From: Flavobacterium sp.
GTDB lineage: Bacteria; Bacteroidota; Bacteroidia; Flavobacteriales; Flavobacteriaceae
DNA length: 64,000 nucleotides
NCBI GenBank assembly: GCA_026390995.1
Contig: JAPLEX010000015.1
Span: 33,197-97,196, forward strand
Direction: 5' to 3'
A program made the position numbers and the translations under genes. Below, in pieces: positions 54,745 to 63,881 of this stretch. Numbering within the stretch: position 1 is the first letter of the stretch; every line of letters starts with the position of its first letter. Under the pieces are notes generated by a model. That model ran no database searches. It was not told the origin of the DNA and saw only the letters and a list, made by a program, of their open reading frames with translations.

Positions 54745-56220
54745 TTGGGCTTATACAAAAAACTGTTTAAAACTACCGCCATATATGGACTTGCCACGGT
54801 GATTCCGCGCATGTTTAGTTTTTTGTTGGTGCCTATTTATACTCAACTTCTTCCCAGAGAAGAATACGGACAAGTCACGATTATTTTTTCGTGGATGATT
54901 TTCTTTAATGTGATCTTAGCCTACGGCATGGAAACTTCCTTTTTTCGGTTTTACAACAAAGAAGCCAACAAAGACAAAGTGATTGAAACCAGCACGGTTT
55001 CTATTTTTGCCAGTTCACTATTCTTTTTAGCGCTTGCCTTGTTATTTCGAAACACCTTGGCTGCCGCTTCGGGAATCGACGTGCAGTACATTACCTACAC
55101 CATTTGGATTTTGGTTCTAGACGCCTTTGTGATTGTGCCTTTTTCTAAGTTGCGGGCCCACCAAAAACCAGGACTTTATGCGTTGCTCAAAGTAGGGAAT
55201 GTAGTGGTCAACTTATCGTTAAATCTCTTCTTTTTATTGGTGCTTCCCAAAATGGCCTTGGCAGATCCTTCAGGTTTTTGGGGCAGTATTTTTCAAGAAA
55301 ATTTTCAAATCGGGTATATATTTATCTCCAATATCTTGGCGAGTTTGGTTACTTTTTTGGCCTTGTCCTCCAATTACTTTCACCTTAAATGGGAATTTGA
55401 TTGGGATTTATGGAAGCGAATGTTACGCTACGGATTGCCCATATTGGTAGCCGGGATTGCCTTTGCCATTAACGAACAATTTGACAAAATTTTACTAGGA
55501 AAATTACTTCCTGCCGAGGTAGCCCATGCCCAGGTGGGAGTTTATGCGGCTTGCTATAAACTGGGCTTGTTTATGGTCTTGTACCGCACGGCCTATACCT
55601 TGGGTATTGAACCTTTTTTCTTTAGCCATGCCGACGATGCTAAAGCTCCCGAAACCTATGCTGCCGTAACCAAGTACTTTGTGATATTTGGCTCCTTAAT
55701 TCAATTGGTAGTTTTGGTTTTTGCCGATTTATTCAAGGAGCTCATGATACGAGACACGTCCTATTGGGAAGCGATGAAAGTAGTTCCGTTGATTATCTTG
55801 GCTAATTTCTTTCTGGGGATTTACACCAATTTATCTATTTGGTATAAATTGATTGACAAAACCCACATCGGCGCATTGATATCCCTACTCGGCGCAGCGC
55901 TTACCTTGGCACTCAATTTTATATTAATTCCTTCCTATGGGTATTACGGCTCGGCAATAGCCACTATAGTTGCCTATGGAAGCATGATGATTATCTCCTA
56001 CCTGTTGGGAAATCGCTTTTATCCGATACCGTATGACAAAATAAAAATTGGCAGTTACCTGGGCAGTTCTATTCTTTTCTCGGCCTTGTCCTTTTATTTT
56101 TTCAGAGAAAATTATGTGGTTGGACTAGGTTTAATTGGCGCATACATGGCCATAATTTATTTCTTTGAAAAAGAAACCTTGCTTCAATTATTGCGCAAAT
56201 CCAATTCAAAACAGCAGTAA
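54745..56220 (+). CDS. lipopolysaccharide/polysaccharide biosynthesis flippase-like protein
   Basis: The roughly 491-residue protein has about fourteen hydrophobic segments, beginning [20 protein letters not shown]. It resembles the MVF/PST flippase group. Family N-termini usually start at GLYKKLF, so the TTG at 54745 is preferred; the frame is open from the TTG at 54715. Unlike the flippase at 25196, it sits outside the cassette among conserved genes and has ordinary composition. It is probably a core-genome protein. It is 14 bp before dut. Confidence 0.8.
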   Translation: MGLYKKLFKTTAIYGLATVIPRMFSFLLVPIYTQLLPREEYGQVTIIFSWMIFFNVILAYGMETSFFRFYNKEANKDKVIETSTVSIFASSLFFLALALLFRNTLAAASGIDVQYITYTIWILVLDAFVIVPFSKLRAHQKPGLYALLKVGNVVVNLSLNLFFLLVLPKMALADPSGFWGSIFQENFQIGYIFISNILASLVTFLALSSNYFHLKWEFDWDLWKRMLRYGLPILVAGIAFAINEQFDKILLGKLLPAEVAHAQVGVYAACYKLGLFMVLYRTAYTLGIEPFFFSHADDAKAPETYAAVTKYFVIFGSLIQLVVLVFADLFKELMIRDTSYWEAMKVVPLIILANFFLGIYTNLSIWYKLIDKTHIGALISLLGAALTLALNFILIPSYGYYGSAIATIVAYGSMMIISYLLGNRFYPIPYDKIKIGSYLGSSILFSALSFYFFRENYVVGLGLIGAYMAIIYFFEKETLLQLLRKSNSKQQ

Positions 56221-56234
56221 AATCGATTATACTC

Positions 56235-56669
56235 ATGCAAATTAATATCATCAACGCTTCTTCTAATCCCCTGCCCAGCTATGAAACTTTGGCCTCGGCG
56301 GGCATGGACTTGCGCGCATCGATTCAAGAACCTATTAGTTTAAAACCACTAGAACGCGCCTTGGTGAAAACCGGCTTATTTATTGAGCTTCCTCTTGGCT
56401 ATGAAGCTCAGGTTCGCCCACGAAGCGGATTGGCTCTCAAAAAAGGCATTACCGTATTGAATAGCCCCGGCACAGTGGACGCCGATTACCGGGGAGAAAT
56501 TGGGGTAATTTTAGTAAATCTTTCGTCCGAAACTTTTGTAATCGAAAATGGTGAGCGCATCGCGCAGTTGGTGATCGCAAAACACGAACGTGCCGAATGG
56601 AACGAAGTCGACGCACTTTCTGAAACCGCGAGAGGAGCAGGCGGATTTGGCAGCACGGGACTAAAATAG
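56235..56669 (+). CDS. dut: dUTP diphosphatase
   Basis: dUTPase hydrolyses dUTP to dUMP, keeping uracil out of DNA and supplying dTMP synthesis. The 144-residue trimeric protein shows all five motifs: [41 protein letters not shown], and [10 protein letters not shown]. The length is normal. It lies between the flippase-like gene and a nucleotidyltransferase. Confidence 0.97.
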   Translation: MQINIINASSNPLPSYETLASAGMDLRASIQEPISLKPLERALVKTGLFIELPLGYEAQVRPRSGLALKKGITVLNSPGTVDADYRGEIGVILVNLSSETFVIENGERIAQLVIAKHERAEWNEVDALSETARGAGGFGSTGLK

Positions 56670-56742
56670 CCTCACAATTAAAAGCAAATAACTAGTCAAA
56701 TACGGCAAAGTTTGCGAACTTTGCGCACTAAAATCTACTCTG

Positions 56743-57753
56743 ATGAAAATAATTGTTCCTATGGCTGGACGCGGATCCAGATTGCGCCCCCACACGCTCA
56801 CGGTTCCTAAACCATTAATCCCAATAGCAGGCAAACCTATTGTACACCGATTGGTTGAAGATATTGCCGGCGTGATTAACCAAGATATCGAAGAAATCGC
56901 ATTTATTATCCATAAAGATTTTGGCACCCAAGTAGAAAAAGAATTGGTAGCCATCGCCGAGAAATTAGGTTCAAAAGGCAGCATCTATTACCAGAACGAA
57001 GCCCTAGGAACCGCACACGCGATTATGTGCGCCAAAGAATCCATGAGTGGACCTTTAGTGGTAGCCTATGCTGATACTTTGTTTCGTGCCGATTTTAGCT
57101 TAGACACCTCGGCAGATAGTGTAATTTGGGTGAAACAAGTAGAAGACCCCAGCGCCTTTGGTGTTGTGCAACTCAATGGGCAAAACCAAATTGTTGATTT
57201 TGTAGAAAAACCTAAAGATTTCATTTCTGACTTAGCGATTATTGGCATCTATTATTTTAAATCGGGCGAGACCTTGCGTGCAGAATTACAGTATTTGTTA
57301 GACAATAACGTGGTGAAAGGCGGCGAATACCAACTCACCGATGCTCTTGAAAACATGAAAGTGAAAGGCCTCAAATTTGTGCCCGGAAAAGTAGACGAAT
57401 GGATGGATTGTGGGAACAAACCCGTAACTGTAGAAACCAATTCCCGCATGTTGCAGTTTTTGCACCAAGACGGCGTGCAGTTGGTTGCCGATTCGGTCTT
57501 GTTGCAAAATTCAACAATTATAGCGCCCTGTTTTATTGGCGAAGATGTACAAATCATAAACAGTACCGTAGGACCAAACGTGTCTTTGGGCAAAGGCTGC
57601 CATGTAAGTAACAGTTCAATGGCAAACAGTTTGGTGCAGAACCACAGCCACATTAAAAACGCCAAATTAAACGAGTCCATGATAGGGAGTCACGCGATAT
57701 TTAATGGGGAGTTCACCAGCATTAGCATCGGCGATTATTCGGTGTTGGAATAA
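56743..57753 (+). CDS. sugar-phosphate nucleotidyltransferase
   Basis: The 336-residue protein starts MKIIVPMAGRGSRLRPHTLTVPKPL, the signature of hexose-1-phosphate nucleotidyltransferases. It also has GTAHAIMCA, LVVAYADTLFRADF and WMDCGNKPVT. The C-terminal part has hexapeptide-type repeats (DSVLLQNSTIIAPCFIGEDVQI) forming a left-handed beta helix. The sugar is not predictable. It is upstream of the TPR and DUF4292 genes. Confidence 0.85.
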   Translation: MKIIVPMAGRGSRLRPHTLTVPKPLIPIAGKPIVHRLVEDIAGVINQDIEEIAFIIHKDFGTQVEKELVAIAEKLGSKGSIYYQNEALGTAHAIMCAKESMSGPLVVAYADTLFRADFSLDTSADSVIWVKQVEDPSAFGVVQLNGQNQIVDFVEKPKDFISDLAIIGIYYFKSGETLRAELQYLLDNNVVKGGEYQLTDALENMKVKGLKFVPGKVDEWMDCGNKPVTVETNSRMLQFLHQDGVQLVADSVLLQNSTIIAPCFIGEDVQIINSTVGPNVSLGKGCHVSNSSMANSLVQNHSHIKNAKLNESMIGSHAIFNGEFTSISIGDYSVLE

Positions 57754-57782
57754 CAAATAAACTGCCTGGGGCAAAAGTGGTT

Positions 57783-59138
57783 ATGGCTGTACTACATAGA
57801 ATTCTGGTTTTTGGTTGCATATGGCTAGGGATGGCCCAGTCGCTCTATGCCCAAACCGAACCGGCTGATGTAGCCTCTGCTTCCGATCAATTTCAAGATG
57901 CCTTCTACGAATCCCTGACGCAAAAAGGAATCGAGAATTACGACAAGGCCGTTTTGTCTTTAGAAAAATGCCAAGTTTTGGAACCCAATAACGCAGTGGT
58001 TTATTTTGAATTAGGCAAAAATTATTTGGCGCAAAAAGATTACAACAAAGCCTATGAATCTTTTGAAAAGGCCACTCAAATTGACCCCACAAACAAGTGG
58101 TTTTGGGTGGGATTATACGATGTGTTGTATGAAACCAAAGCCTATGAGGAAGCCATTTCCATTGTAAAACAACTCATCGAATTTAACAAAGACTACAAAG
58201 AAGATCTCGTTTCATTGTACATGAATACACAGCAGTATGAGGAAGCCTTAACCTTGATAAATGAGCTCAACAATACCGAAGGAAAGACAGAATTGCGCGA
58301 AAAATACAAAGTTCAAATCCTAAGCCAAGGCAAATTTCAATCGTCAGAAATGGATCGATTATGGGCCGAAATAAAAAAGAATCCCCAAGAAGAAGCCAAT
58401 TATATTGCATTGATTTTTTTGTATTCGGACCAAAACCAAGACGACAAATCGCTTGAAGTAGCCAAAAAATTAGAGTTAGCCATTCCCACTTCTGATTGGG
58501 CGCAGGTGAGTTTATTTAAATACCATTTGTTGGCCAACGAAGGCGATAAAGCGGCAAAAACATTGCTATTTGTATTAGAAAGCCCTAAAGTAGAGTCCAA
58601 AATAAAGCACCGCATGCTCAACGAGTTTTTGTTGTTCATCCAAGACAAACCACAATTTGACACCCAATTCAACCAAGCGGTAGGCTTCCTAATTCAAGAC
58701 CCAACCGTAGCGGTAAACAAAGAGGTAGGGAAGTTCTATCAGCGCAAAAACAACAGCGCAAAAGCCATTTATTTTTACAACAAACAACAATTACTCACCC
58801 CCGATGATACCGAATGTTTGCAATTATTGGCGGGCTTGTATACCGAAACGGCGCAATTTGACGTTTTAGCCTTGCATGCCACGCAGGCCGTCGAACGATT
58901 TCCGTTGCAGCCGCAGTGGTATTATTATGCAGGCTTAGCAAATAATCAAGTAAAAAAAGCGGAAGAAGCAATACTGCAACTCGAAGCCGGTTTGGAGTTT
59001 GTGGTAGATGATCCCGCCTTGGAAATAAATTTTTATATCCAACTGGGGGAGGCTTTTTATACATTGGGCAACGAAGCCAAAAAAGAATATTATTTTACAA
59101 AAGCTGAATTGCTTGTTCGGCAAGCACAAAAAAAATGA
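57783..59138 (+). CDS. TPR-repeat protein, exported
   Basis: The roughly 451-residue protein has a signal peptide (HRILVFGCIWLGMAQSLYAQ) and then many tetratricopeptide-like helix pairs. Examples are NAVVYFELGKNYLAQKDYNKAYESFEKAT and YYAGLANNQVKKAEEAILQLEAGLEF. It is probably periplasmic or envelope associated, acting as a scaffold. The ATG at 57783 is preferred to the GTG at 57777. It overlaps the DUF4292 gene by 4 bp. Confidence 0.72.
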   Translation: MAVLHRILVFGCIWLGMAQSLYAQTEPADVASASDQFQDAFYESLTQKGIENYDKAVLSLEKCQVLEPNNAVVYFELGKNYLAQKDYNKAYESFEKATQIDPTNKWFWVGLYDVLYETKAYEEAISIVKQLIEFNKDYKEDLVSLYMNTQQYEEALTLINELNNTEGKTELREKYKVQILSQGKFQSSEMDRLWAEIKKNPQEEANYIALIFLYSDQNQDDKSLEVAKKLELAIPTSDWAQVSLFKYHLLANEGDKAAKTLLFVLESPKVESKIKHRMLNEFLLFIQDKPQFDTQFNQAVGFLIQDPTVAVNKEVGKFYQRKNNSAKAIYFYNKQQLLTPDDTECLQLLAGLYTETAQFDVLALHATQAVERFPLQPQWYYYAGLANNQVKKAEEAILQLEAGLEFVVDDPALEINFYIQLGEAFYTLGNEAKKEYYFTKAELLVRQAQKK

Positions 59139-59914
59139 AATACCTATTGTTAGTTCTTGCGGTGCTCACCGTGTCCTGTAAATCAAAATTGCCCAAAGCC
59201 GAAAAAAAGGCCATGGCCCAATTGGAATTGCCCGTTGCCGATACTACCCGAGTGAAAGGAAATTATTTTGAGCAGCAGCTTGATTTTACCACGGCCTACA
59301 TCAAATGCAATGCGCATTATGAAACCGATAAACAAGCCCAAAATGTGACCGCCGAAATAAAGATCAAAAAAGACGAAAAAATTATCATTAGCATCCGGTT
59401 TTTAGGAATTACCATGGCTAAAGCCTTGATTACACCTACCCAAGTTCAGTATTATGAAAAATTAAACAGCAGTTATTTTGACGGAAATTTTGAAACCATC
59501 AGTCAATTTGCGGGCACCGATTTAAATTTTCAAAAACTACAAAATGTATTAATCGGCCAAGCTATTGAAGCTTTTCCTTCTAATGAATGCAAAGCAACTC
59601 CCCAAGACAATTTGATTCGGGTAGAGAAAGACAAAGGAGACGCCGCCTTTATTACTTATTTCTTTGACGCCTTAAATTGGCGTTTGCAAAAACAAGTCAT
59701 TCAACAACAGGTTCAAGAGCGCTTATTGACGGTAAGTTATCCGAAGTTTGCATCCTACAATAATTTAATTTTACCGGCTTCGATTGTGGTGAATGCCATT
59801 CAAAAGCAAGCCAAAATGAACCTCAATATCGAATATACCGACATCACGGTAAACGAAGAGCTCACGTTTCCATATGCCGTTCCAGCAGGGTACAAACGAC
59901 TAGTTATAAATTAG
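59135..59914 (+). CDS. DUF4292 lipoprotein
   Basis: The 259-residue protein starts with a lipoprotein signal (MKYLLLVLAVLTVSCKSK, lipobox TVSC). A beta-rich region follows with KIIISIRFLGITMAKALITP and YDITVNEELTF-like strands, resembling the LolA/LolB-type fold I associate with DUF4292. It may handle lipids or lipoproteins in the envelope, but that is a guess. It lies 4 bp inside the TPR gene end and 20 bp before envC. Confidence 0.75.
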   Translation: MKYLLLVLAVLTVSCKSKLPKAEKKAMAQLELPVADTTRVKGNYFEQQLDFTTAYIKCNAHYETDKQAQNVTAEIKIKKDEKIIISIRFLGITMAKALITPTQVQYYEKLNSSYFDGNFETISQFAGTDLNFQKLQNVLIGQAIEAFPSNECKATPQDNLIRVEKDKGDAAFITYFFDALNWRLQKQVIQQQVQERLLTVSYPKFASYNNLILPASIVVNAIQKQAKMNLNIEYTDITVNEELTFPYAVPAGYKRLVIN

Positions 59915-59934
59915 CATTGACAAAATAAATTACC

Positions 59935-61194
59935 ATGGGTAAAGCAATCACCGTCCTTTTGTTATTATTCGCTTCGACTTTGGTTTGGAGTCAAGAAAAT
60001 CAGCAAGAAAAATTAGAACAGCGCAAAGCCGAAATTTTACGTGAAATACGAGAAAAAGAGGCGCAATTGCAGAACGTGAAATCCAAAGAGGTTTCCGTGA
60101 AAAAGCAGTTGGAAATTCAATCTGAAAAAATTAAACTGAAAGAAAAACTCATCAACACTACCGAGAAACAAACCAAACTGCTGAGCAACGACATGTACTT
60201 AAATCAATTGACTATCAATAGATTAAAAAGAGAATTGACGGTTCTTAAAGACGATTATGCCCAGATGATTGTGAAATCTTACAAAAGCCGTTCCGAGCAA
60301 AGCCGCGCCATGTTTTTGTTGTCGTCCGAAAACTTTTTGCAAGCCTATAAGCGCGCGCAATACATGAAACAATATGCCAGCTACCGCAAAAATCAAGGAT
60401 TGGAAATTCAAAGTAAATCGGAAGATTTGTTTGTACACAACGAAACCCTGGAAGTTCAAAAAACAGCCAAACAAAAGCTCATTGAAGAAAACGAAAAGGA
60501 GCGCTTGGTTTTAGAAAAAGAAAAACAATTGCAGCAAGAGTTGGCCAAAGCCATCAAAAAAGATAAGAAACAATTGCTAGCCGACATCAAAAAGAAGCAA
60601 CAGGAAACCAAAAATATTGACAATCAGATAGCCAAATTATTGCGCGCAGCAATTGCGGCAGCCAATAAAAAAACGGCAACAGCGGTAGTTAAATCAAATC
60701 CTAAAACCAGTGCCGAATCAACAAAAGCTACCGAGACTTCGGCTAAAATTGTGTTGACCACCGAAGGAAAAATTGAAGCCAATAATTTTAAAGCCAACAA
60801 AGGAAAACTCCCATGGCCAGTAGAAAAAGGCTTTGTTTCGTTGCCCTACGGCGACCAACCTCATCCCATAGTAAAATCATTGATTGTGCATAATAGCGGC
60901 GTTGAAATTACCACTGACCAAGGGGCAAGTGCGCGCGCAGTATTTGCAGGCGAAGTAATAAGCGTGATGGTCTTGTCGCCGGTAAATAAAGCGGTAATGA
61001 TACAACACGGAGATTATTTTACGGTATACCAAAACCTAAGTAGCGTATCGGTGAGTAAAGGCGACAAAGTTTCTATTAAGCAAGCAATAGGCCGCATTAG
61101 AACCAATGGCGATACGGGCAAAACGGTATTAAAATTCACCATTTCTCAAAACACGGTGTACAACAATCCCGCTACGTGGTTATTTAATATGTAA
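59935..61194 (+). CDS. envC: murein hydrolase activator EnvC (coiled coil plus degenerate LytM domain)
   Basis: The 419-residue protein has a signal peptide (MGKAITVLLLLFASTLVWS) and a long coiled coil (about 25-235). A C-terminal M23/LytM domain begins near KLPWPVEKGFVSLPYGDQPHP. The zinc ligands of active enzymes are missing: the HxxxD motif reads HNSGVE and the HxH motif is replaced by TVLKFTI. This is the pattern of EnvC activators, which switch on amidases at the septum rather than cut themselves. It follows the DUF4292 lipoprotein. Confidence 0.87.
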   Translation: MGKAITVLLLLFASTLVWSQENQQEKLEQRKAEILREIREKEAQLQNVKSKEVSVKKQLEIQSEKIKLKEKLINTTEKQTKLLSNDMYLNQLTINRLKRELTVLKDDYAQMIVKSYKSRSEQSRAMFLLSSENFLQAYKRAQYMKQYASYRKNQGLEIQSKSEDLFVHNETLEVQKTAKQKLIEENEKERLVLEKEKQLQQELAKAIKKDKKQLLADIKKKQQETKNIDNQIAKLLRAAIAAANKKTATAVVKSNPKTSAESTKATETSAKIVLTTEGKIEANNFKANKGKLPWPVEKGFVSLPYGDQPHPIVKSLIVHNSGVEITTDQGASARAVFAGEVISVMVLSPVNKAVMIQHGDYFTVYQNLSSVSVSKGDKVSIKQAIGRIRTNGDTGKTVLKFTISQNTVYNNPATWLFNM

Positions 61195-61704
61195 TTAGAC
61201 AAACAAGGCTTTAAGTTCGGTAGCGTCATGCGGACTCATTTTTCCCGCCAACACCAAACTCAATTGCTTGCGACGCAAGGCTGCATCAAAACGCTGATGT
61301 TCTAACTCCGTTTCAGGCACAACGGGTGGAACTTCTACCGGTCTCCCGGTATCATCAACCGCTACAAATGTATAAATGGCTTCGTTGGCTTTATTTCGGT
61401 TACCTGTTTCGCGATCTTCAACCCAAACATCGATGTATATTTCCATAGAGCTTTTAAAGCTTCTGGATATTTTTGCTTCTACGGTAACCACACTTCCCAA
61501 AGGAATGGCTCGGTTAAAGGCCACGTGATTTACTGATGCTGTTACCGCAACTCGACGCGAATGTCTTCGTGCCGCAATACTGGCTGCACGGTCCATGCGG
61601 GCTAGTAATTCACCGCCAAATAAATTGTTCAACGGATTGGTTTCGCTGGGAAGCACTAAGTCGGTAAGTACGGTTAGGGATTCGGAAGGAGTTTTGGGCT
61701 GCAT
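61195..61704 (-). CDS. acyl-CoA thioesterase (hot-dog fold)
   Basis: The 169-residue protein has the family block NPLNNLFGGELLARMDRAASIAARRHS and a second RAIPLGSVVTVEAKI strand. It has a single hot-dog domain of the YciA/BFIT type, which cleaves acyl-CoA to free acid and CoA. The start is an ATG at 61704. Its stop lies directly next to the envC stop, with no gap. Confidence 0.87.
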   Translation of the reverse strand: MQPKTPSESLTVLTDLVLPSETNPLNNLFGGELLARMDRAASIAARRHSRRVAVTASVNHVAFNRAIPLGSVVTVEAKISRSFKSSMEIYIDVWVEDRETGNRNKANEAIYTFVAVDDTGRPVEVPPVVPETELEHQRFDAALRRKQLSLVLAGKMSPHDATELKALFV

Positions 61705-61715
61705 AGTTAGGGGAT

Positions 61716-61739
61716 AAAAAAATCCCGCCTGTGCGGGAT
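61716..61739 (-). terminator. terminator after the HU/SPOR gene
   Basis: A perfect 7-bp stem ATCCCGC/GCGGGAT with loop CTGT is followed on the minus strand by TTTTTTT. It separates the HU/SPOR gene from the thioesterase gene. Confidence 0.9.
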
Positions 61740-61745
61740 AAGTGA

Positions 61746-62678
61746 TTATAATTCTTTAACAAGTATCCAAGCCTCAGGATTGGATTTTACAATATCGAAT
61801 TGTGCGGTTTTAGCTTCTTCGTAGGTAGCATAACTTCCGTATAAAACGGGGAATAATCCGTGTTTATTGGGTTCAATTCGGCGCGCCGAGTACCCTTGTT
61901 TTACTAAATTTTGCAATACGATAGTTGCATTTCCTTCGTTTCTAAAGGCTCCAGCAACAATGTGGTATGACAGCAGTTCTGCTTCGACAGGAATAGAAAT
62001 AGTCGGAACGGGGTTTTGTATAAAAAACGTAGCTTCTTGTATCGAATTTTGCACTTCTTTTTGCACGGCCATTTCTACAAGTAAGGTTTCTTGATCTATT
62101 TGATCAGCATATAACTTTAAACCAATACTTCCCGAAGTGGCAAAGGCTAACACAAAAACAGCGGCATATTTTAAATAAGCAGGGGCTTTTCTGCGCTCTG
62201 GGGTAAATTGAATCGGGGCTTTTTCTTCTAATTCTTCTACCACTTCCTTAAGCTCTTCTCGAAGCACTTTTGGTGAAACAAAAGTAGTGAGTCCAAATGC
62301 TTCAGGTAAATAATTTACAGCATCTGCCGGGGTGAAAAGCAAATTATTTTCGGCGGTTAAGGCAATTTCTCCGATGTTTTTCAAGGTAAAATGGCCATTA
62401 ACTTCTAGGATACTTTTCCAAATTGCAATTTCACTTTCAATGGCGTGAACCGCATTTTCGTAGGTAGTTTTTTCAGATTCAGCAATATGGTTTGCCAATA
62501 AACCGTCGTTGTTTTTTAGGTTTGGATTAAACGATACGACCTTTTTGGGGGGATAAAAGGAGTGTGTAGCAGCATACAAATACGCGGATTGTATTTCGGC
62601 CAAAAAAGCACCAAAGCCAGGAACCGTTACACATTGGTGACGGTAAAGCAGTTGTGAGATGTAGTGTTCAATCTTCAT
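61746..62678 (-). CDS. HU-like (CCDC81-type) N-terminal domain fused to a membrane anchor and SPOR domain
   Basis: The 310-residue protein starts with HU/IHF-like features (MKIEHYISQLLYRHQC, VTVPGFGAFLAEIQSAY, NLKNNDGLLANHIAESE; HU-CCDC81 pattern). Then come an acidic linker, one transmembrane helix (about 168-188, LKYAAVFVLAFATSGSIGLKL) and a C-terminal SPOR domain. The SPOR part has SYHIVAGAFRNEGNATIVLQ and LFPVLYGSYATYEEAK. SPOR domains bind denuded septal peptidoglycan. The HU-like part is probably cytoplasmic and the SPOR part periplasmic. The ATG at 62678 is preferred to the one at 62687. It diverges from dprA. Confidence 0.82.
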   Translation of the reverse strand: MKIEHYISQLLYRHQCVTVPGFGAFLAEIQSAYLYAATHSFYPPKKVVSFNPNLKNNDGLLANHIAESEKTTYENAVHAIESEIAIWKSILEVNGHFTLKNIGEIALTAENNLLFTPADAVNYLPEAFGLTTFVSPKVLREELKEVVEELEEKAPIQFTPERRKAPAYLKYAAVFVLAFATSGSIGLKLYADQIDQETLLVEMAVQKEVQNSIQEATFFIQNPVPTISIPVEAELLSYHIVAGAFRNEGNATIVLQNLVKQGYSARRIEPNKHGLFPVLYGSYATYEEAKTAQFDIVKSNPEAWILVKEL

Positions 62679-62780
62679 AAGAAGCAAAGGTATACAATGC
62701 GAAAGAGCAGCAAAATTTTATGTGCAATTTTTTTCAACAATTTCAAAATATTCGCTACTTTTCCTTTTCAATTTTACCTT

Positions 62781-63881
62781 ATGCGCCACGAAGATTTATT
62801 ATATGTATTAGCCTTGCTAAAAGCCGAAGGCATTGGAGATGTCACCGCCAAAAAACTCATTTCGATCTGCGGATCAGCCGAAGCCGTTTTTAAAACGCCC
62901 TTATCCAAACTCAAAGGCATCGGAAAAGGAGCCGAAAATATGCTTCGGCAACTCAAATCTCCCTCCCTTTTTATTGCGGCCGAAGCCGAGTTAAATTTCA
63001 TTCAATCCCAAGGCATCCAAACTGCGTATTTTTTAGATGACAACTACCCAGAACGCCTTAAACATTGTTTTGATGGACCAATGCTGCTTTTTTCTCAAGG
63101 GAAAATCAATTTCCAAAATCGTAAAATCATTAGTATAGTAGGAACACGTCAAGTTACACCTCACGGCGCCGCATTTTGCAAGCAACTCATTGCCGATTTG
63201 GCCCCGTTAGACCCTATTGTTGTGAGTGGATTTGCTTTTGGAGTAGATATTATAGCCCACCAAGCGGCTATAGAACAAGGGCTGCAAACCATCGCAGTTG
63301 TAGCGCACGGCTTAGACCAACTCTATCCCAAAGCCCATCAAAAATACGTGCCGCAAGTACAAGAAAATGGCGGGTTACTTACCGAATTCTGTAGCGGAAC
63401 TCCTCCTGAAAAAGAAAATTTTGTGCGGCGCAATCGAATCGTTGCAGGCATCTCCGAAGCAACCATCGTGATTGAATCGGCCGAAAAAGGAGGGTCTTTA
63501 ATTACAGCCAATCGTGCTTTTGACTACAATCGGGATGTATTTGCGGTGCCCGGGCGACCTACCGACAAATACAGCCAAGGCTGTTTGCAGCTCATTCAAT
63601 CGCAAAAAGCCACGCTGTTGAGTAGCGCCGCCGATTTGGTCTACCACCTCAATTGGGAAATTAATCAGCCTAAAAAAGCAGTGCAAAAACAATTATTTGT
63701 GCAACTCGACGAACAGGAACAAAAAGTGTATGATTATTTAGCAAAAACAGGAAAAGAAGAGCTCGACGTGATTGCATTAGCCTGCGAACTTCCCATTTAT
63801 AGGCTATCGGGTTTGTTACTCACCTTAGAATTAAAAGGCGTGATACGCCCCTTGCCAGGTAAATTATTTGAGGCTATTTAG
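62781..63881 (+). CDS. dprA: DNA-processing protein DprA
   Basis: DprA protects incoming single-stranded DNA during natural transformation and loads RecA. The 366-residue protein has an N-terminal helix-hairpin-helix-like region (LLKAEGIGDVTAKKLISICG, LKGIGKGAENML). The Rossmann-type core has ISIVGTRQVTPHGAAFCKQL, VVSGFAFGVDIIAHQAAIE and VVAHGLDQLYPKAH. The C-terminal winged-helix part follows. The ATG at 62781 is fixed by the family N-terminus (MRHEDLLYVLALLKAEGIG); the open frame reaches back to 62664. It overlaps the convergent trpS end by 8 bp. Confidence 0.95.
   Translation: MRHEDLLYVLALLKAEGIGDVTAKKLISICGSAEAVFKTPLSKLKGIGKGAENMLRQLKSPSLFIAAEAELNFIQSQGIQTAYFLDDNYPERLKHCFDGPMLLFSQGKINFQNRKIISIVGTRQVTPHGAAFCKQLIADLAPLDPIVVSGFAFGVDIIAHQAAIEQGLQTIAVVAHGLDQLYPKAHQKYVPQVQENGGLLTEFCSGTPPEKENFVRRNRIVAGISEATIVIESAEKGGSLITANRAFDYNRDVFAVPGRPTDKYSQGCLQLIQSQKATLLSSAADLVYHLNWEINQPKKAVQKQLFVQLDEQEQKVYDYLAKTGKEELDVIALACELPIYRLSGLLLTLELKGVIRPLPGKLFEAI

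Noticed and set aside
61518-61534. CACGTG string GGCCACGTGATTTACT as a parS site
   Set aside because: Both flanks differ from the consensus.
62664-62780. Extended DprA N-terminus
   Set aside because: The extra 39 residues overlap the divergent HU/SPOR gene start and do not look like DprA; the ATG at 62781 fits the family.
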